Assembly: GCA_031254255.1 (NCBI GenBank)
Contig: JAIRUT010000029.1
Location: forward strand, 1 to 7,645
Direction: 5' to 3'
Length of the DNA stretch: 7,645 bases
Source: Coriobacteriales bacterium
GTDB lineage: Bacteria > Actinomycetota > Coriobacteriia > Coriobacteriales > UBA8131
The notes under the pieces are model-generated. The model was not told the DNA's origin. It searched no databases and saw only the letters and a program-made list of their open reading frames with translations. Position 1 is the first letter of the stretch; every line of letters starts with the position of its first letter. Of this stretch, positions 6,723 through 7,645 are shown one piece after another. A program made the translations under genes and the position numbers.

Positions 6723-6748
6723 TTGTTTTCAAGATGGTGTGCTATAAT
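6723..6748 (+). promoter_or_regulatory. Promoter of the plus-strand small RNA
   Basis: TATAAT at 6743-6748 is a perfect -10 box with the extended TG at 6740-6741. The only -35-like sequence is TTGTTT at 6723-6728, spaced 14 bp, which is too close to be good; an extended -10 promoter can work without it. Start is expected at about 6755. The rplM promoter starts about 65 bp to the left and fires in the opposite direction. Confidence 0.7.
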
Positions 6749-6754
6749 GTAGCC

Positions 6755-6836
6755 ACTAGCGAAGCCCGGAATGCTGAACACTCCGCGGGCGGCGCGATTT
6801 TATGGAAAGCGGCAGGTGCTACTGCCGCTTCTTTTT
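6755..6836 (+). ncRNA. Candidate type I antitoxin RNA (antisense, about 82 nt)
   Basis: A short unit runs from an extended -10 promoter to a classic terminator and has no credible reading frame, so it is predicted as a small RNA. Its 5' part has a GCCCG/CGGGC stem (6764-6768 with 6786-6790). The stem's 17-nt loop exposes AACACTCC (6777-6784), the exact complement of GGAGTGTT in the ribosome binding region of the facing peptide gene. Its 3' part, the terminator stem, is the reverse complement of the last codons of that gene. The RNA could therefore block translation at the Shine-Dalgarno and also pair at the 3' end. This matches how RNAII of the pAD1 par locus acts on fst mRNA. Transcription is predicted from sequence only. 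Confidence 0.65.
6807..6836 (+). terminator. Terminator of the small RNA, shared with the peptide gene
   Basis: AAGCGGCAG (6807-6815), loop GTGCTA, and CTGCCGCTT (6822-6830) make a perfect 9-bp stem followed by CTTTTT, a strong plus-strand terminator. On the minus strand the same hairpin carries the last two codons and the TAG stop of the peptide gene, but what follows is TCCATAAAATC, so termination there should be weaker. Confidence 0.88.
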
Positions 6837-6941
6837 GTCGCGTTCCTCCGTCCTTCTGAAAACCTGAATCACCAACAATACTGTCCCGGTAATGAAACTG
6901 AGAATGTCACAGATAGCTGCGACGATTGTTAAGTACTTCAT
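6819..6941 (-). CDS. 40-residue membrane peptide, candidate type I toxin
   Basis: This gene is short but well formed: ATG at 6939-6941, AAGGAGTG 8 nt upstream, and 40 codons ending in TAG. Residues 4-28 form one hydrophobic segment (ending GTVLLVIQVF), interrupted by Asp12. It is followed by a strongly charged, mostly basic tail starting RRTEERD and ending in KKKRQ. This layout is shared by type I toxins of Gram-positive bacteria (Fst, TxpA, BsrG and holin-like toxins), which insert in the inner membrane and harm it when over-produced. I do not recognise the sequence as a named family. An antisense RNA faces it, with complementarity to its ribosome binding site and 3' end. It stands alone between the surface-protein gene and the rplM promoter. 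The reading frame is likely real; toxicity is inferred from layout. Confidence 0.72.
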   Translation of the reverse strand: MKYLTIVAAICDILSFITGTVLLVIQVFRRTEERDKKKRQ

Positions 6942-6947
6942 AGGCAA

Positions 6948-6955
6948 CACTCCTT
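6948..6955 (-). promoter_or_regulatory. Strong Shine-Dalgarno of the membrane peptide gene
   Basis: AAGGAGTG on the minus strand, with 8 nt between GGAG and the ATG, is near-ideal. Its GGAGTGTT part is complementary to AACACTCC in the facing small RNA. In the leader itself, UCCUU (minus-strand complement of 6981-6985), displayed in the loop of the CGAAG/CTTCG hairpin, can also pair with AAGGA, so the site may be masked within its own mRNA. Confidence 0.75.
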
Positions 6956-6975
6956 AATGTCCAGGGTGCGCCGCC

Positions 6976-6990
6976 CGAAGAAGGACTTCG
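6976..6990 (-). repeat. Small hairpin in the leader of the peptide gene
   Basis: On the minus strand CGAAG-TCCTT-CTTCG forms a 5-bp stem with a 5-nt loop, about 20 nt upstream of the Shine-Dalgarno. The loop sequence TCCTT is complementary to AAGGA of the ribosome binding site, so a loop interaction or an alternative long-range fold could hide the start signal. Confidence 0.5.
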
Positions 6991-7001
6991 CTAGCCGGGT
7001 A

Positions 7002-7063
7002 ATTCTACAACAAAGTTGCTACTATTGCTAGCTTCTAGTTTTTGCTATATTCTTGTTATTATA
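7002..7063 (-). promoter_or_regulatory. Candidate promoters of the membrane peptide gene
   Basis: Two -10 boxes are seen on the minus strand: TATAAT at 7058-7063 (perfect, start near 7051, leader about 110 nt) and TAGAAT at 7002-7007 (start near 6995, leader about 54 nt). Neither has a good -35. The second is 7 nt from the CTAGCGAAG block, exactly the distance between the small-RNA -10 and its own CTAGCGAAG copy, which favours it. Three TTGCTA copies (7016, 7025 and 7042) lie between the boxes and could be a regulator site. Confidence 0.45.
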
Positions 7064-7273
7064 TGTATTGTAACTGCATATTCTTAGAGATTTGCAGCAT
7101 ACCCGTCCGCCGCCGCCCCACGAGGGTTGTGGAGCGGCGGCGTTGTGGTCGGCTATTGGCAGGCGAGTTGCGATTGTGCTAGATCGTAATTGCAAACTGT
7201 GGAGCGTAGTAGTGTGGCAAGTTGAAGTACAAGCTACATCATGTAGCGACTAAACTACGCTGCCTCTCGCCTA
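7064..7273. other. Intergenic region with three hairpins, no gene seen
   Basis: Between the surface-protein stop and the peptide promoter there is no supported frame on either strand. Three structures fill it: a GC-rich hairpin (7108-7142); TTGCGATT with AATTGCAA (7168-7175 and 7188-7195, one G-U pair); and AGCGTAGT/ACTACGCT (7203-7210 and 7254-7261) enclosing GCTACA-TCA-TGTAGC (7233-7247). They may be the folded 3' end of the surface-protein message or a separate small RNA; I see no clear promoter. Confidence 0.5.
7108..7142 (-). terminator. GC-rich hairpin, possible terminator of the surface-protein gene
   Basis: CGCCGCCGC pairs with GCGGCGGCG, and CCAC pairs with GTGG, across one C-A mismatch. 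This gives a 13-bp stem with a 7-nt loop, about 130 bp after the stop. The minus-strand side continues GACGGGTATGC without a U-run, so it is not a canonical terminator. It may act as a 3'-end stabiliser or as a non-canonical terminator. Confidence 0.4.
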
Positions 7274-7645
7274 TCACTTCCAATTCGGATCTACCGCCCC
7301 GTAATTGGTCGCGTTGGTGCAGCCTCTAAACATGCGCAGGACATCGGGGGTCGCTGTTAGATCCAGATGGAACTGTGGGTGGGTGCTTGACGGGTAGCTC
7401 GCATCATTCCACCACTCGGGCAGGTCACCATCGAGCCCGGTGCAGTTGCAAAATACGTTTCGGAAGGTTGTAACCGCCTTGTTATTGTCGAAAAGGCCGG
7501 AAGGAATCGTGGCCAAGCTGGCACAGCCATAGAATACTTGGTTAAAATCCCTCACCTTGGTGTTGTTAGTGAACAGACTGCCAGGGATAACCTCCAAGTT
7601 GGTGCAGTTGGTGAATGTGTTGGAAAAACTCGTCACCTCCGTGCT
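7274..7645 (-). CDS. C-terminal end of a BspA-like leucine-rich-repeat surface protein
   Basis: The frame is open to the right edge, so the start is outside the window; the last 123 residues are visible. Two clear repeats of about 27 residues are present, with the pattern V-x3-F-x3-F-x2-C-x2-L-x2-IP-x2-LF followed by an Asn-rich turn (for example CASLATIPSGLFDNNKA), then a degenerate third copy starting VTTF. These resemble the BspA-type leucine-rich repeats of host-associated bacteria, exported proteins linked to adhesion. The final 40 residues (after PEWWND) end in DPNWK with no LPxTG motif, hydrophobic anchor or basic tail, so attachment would have to come from elsewhere in the protein. 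GTG at 7634-7636 is not a credible start: it lies inside the repeat and has no context. The repeat class is firm; the function is inferred. Confidence 0.8.
   Translation of the reverse strand, partial: STEVTSFSNTFTNCTNLEVIPGSLFTNNTKVRDFNQVFYGCASLATIPSGLFDNNKAVTTFRNVFCNCTGLDGDLPEWWNDASYPSSTHPQFHLDLTATPDVLRMFRGCTNATNYGAVDPNWK

Larger units (their letters stand above)
6777..6953 (+). repeat. Direct repeat AACACTCC linking the small RNA to the Shine-Dalgarno
   Basis: AACACTCC occurs at 6777-6784, inside the small RNA, and at 6946-6953, where its complement is the GGAGTGTT Shine-Dalgarno segment of the peptide gene. Because the two units run in opposite directions, a same-strand repeat makes their transcripts complementary over 8 bp. 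This is the arrangement of the direct repeats in pAD1 par. Confidence 0.75.
6756..6994. repeat. Two nested inverted repeats flanking the peptide gene
   Basis: CTAGCGAAG at 6756-6764 faces CTTCGCTAG at 6986-6994 (9 bp). CGGGCGGCGC at 6786-6795 faces GCGCCGCCCG at 6968-6977 (10 bp). Both RNAs of the locus therefore carry the same two blocks near their 5' ends. A long peptide mRNA passing the terminator could pair its own 5' and 3' ends through them. They could alternatively be terminal repeats of a small mobile unit, but no target duplication was seen. Confidence 0.8.

Noticed and set aside
6734..6859. 41-codon plus-strand frame starting ATG upstream of the small-RNA -10 box
   Set aside because: The start lies before the predicted transcript and the only AAGGAGTG is 18 nt away; no protein-like features.
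6771..6932. 53-codon plus-strand frame starting ATG inside the small RNA
   Set aside because: No Shine-Dalgarno before the ATG, and it runs through a strong terminator; it is a shadow of the peptide gene.
6756..6994. Inverted repeats read as the ends of an insertion sequence or MITE
   Set aside because: The repeats are short and interrupted, no flanking target duplication was found, and they sit at the 5' ends of the two RNAs, which explains them better.
7203..7261. Nested hairpins resembling a tRNA-like fold
   Set aside because: No acceptor end, anticodon arm geometry or T-loop consensus could be matched.
1..7645. CRISPR array, rRNA or tRNA genes, prophage or transposase genes
   Set aside because: No regularly spaced repeats of CRISPR type, no conserved RNA-gene sequence and no integrase or transposase motifs were seen.

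Overview
This window looks like chromosome of a moderately GC-rich Gram-positive bacterium. The most likely group is Actinomycetota, class Coriobacteriia. The reasons are the block rplM-rpsI-glmM-acpS-nnrD, the use of GTG and TTG starts, actinobacterial-looking L13 and S9 termini, and a BspA-like surface protein at the edge. This placement is inference from recall; no comparison was run.

Layout. Every protein gene found lies on the minus strand. From right to left (direction of transcription) they are: the C-terminal end of a repeat-rich surface protein (7274-7645); a hairpin-rich spacer (7108-7261); a compact locus at about 6740-7063; then one long gene cluster. The cluster holds rplM, rpsI, glmM, acpS, nnrD, a CNNM/CBS membrane protein and a PspC-domain membrane protein, and closes with a hairpin/U-run terminator at 275-297. 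Beyond that, a TTG-started secreted protein runs off the left edge.

Housekeeping cluster. A strong consensus promoter (TTGACA, 17 bp, TACAAT on the minus strand at 6649-6677) and a structured leader of about 140 nt precede rplM. rplM and rpsI are 3 bp apart. glmM follows after a 129-bp gap with a perfect 13-bp hairpin and a possible promoter. From glmM on, genes overlap by 4 nt or are separated by a few bases (glmM/acpS, acpS/nnrD, nnrD/CNNM), so they are probably co-transcribed and translationally coupled. The cluster joins ribosome assembly, UDP-GlcNAc synthesis for the cell wall, carrier-protein activation for fatty-acid synthesis, NAD(P)HX repair and envelope membrane proteins. Three of the enzymes carry low-complexity additions: AAATQ repeats in GlmM, a duplicated charged tail on AcpS, and a small insert in NnrD.

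Most interesting region. Between the surface protein and rplM is a 40-codon minus-strand gene for a hydrophobic peptide with a basic tail and a strong Shine-Dalgarno. Facing it is a short plus-strand transcription unit of about 82 nt with an extended -10 box and a classic terminator. The two units converge and share the hairpin. The small RNA carries AACACTCC, the exact complement of the peptide gene's Shine-Dalgarno segment, in the loop of a predicted hairpin. This is the architecture of a type I toxin-antitoxin system, most like the par (fst/RNAII) locus of plasmid pAD1. The peptide is not one I recognise by sequence, so it is presented as a candidate.
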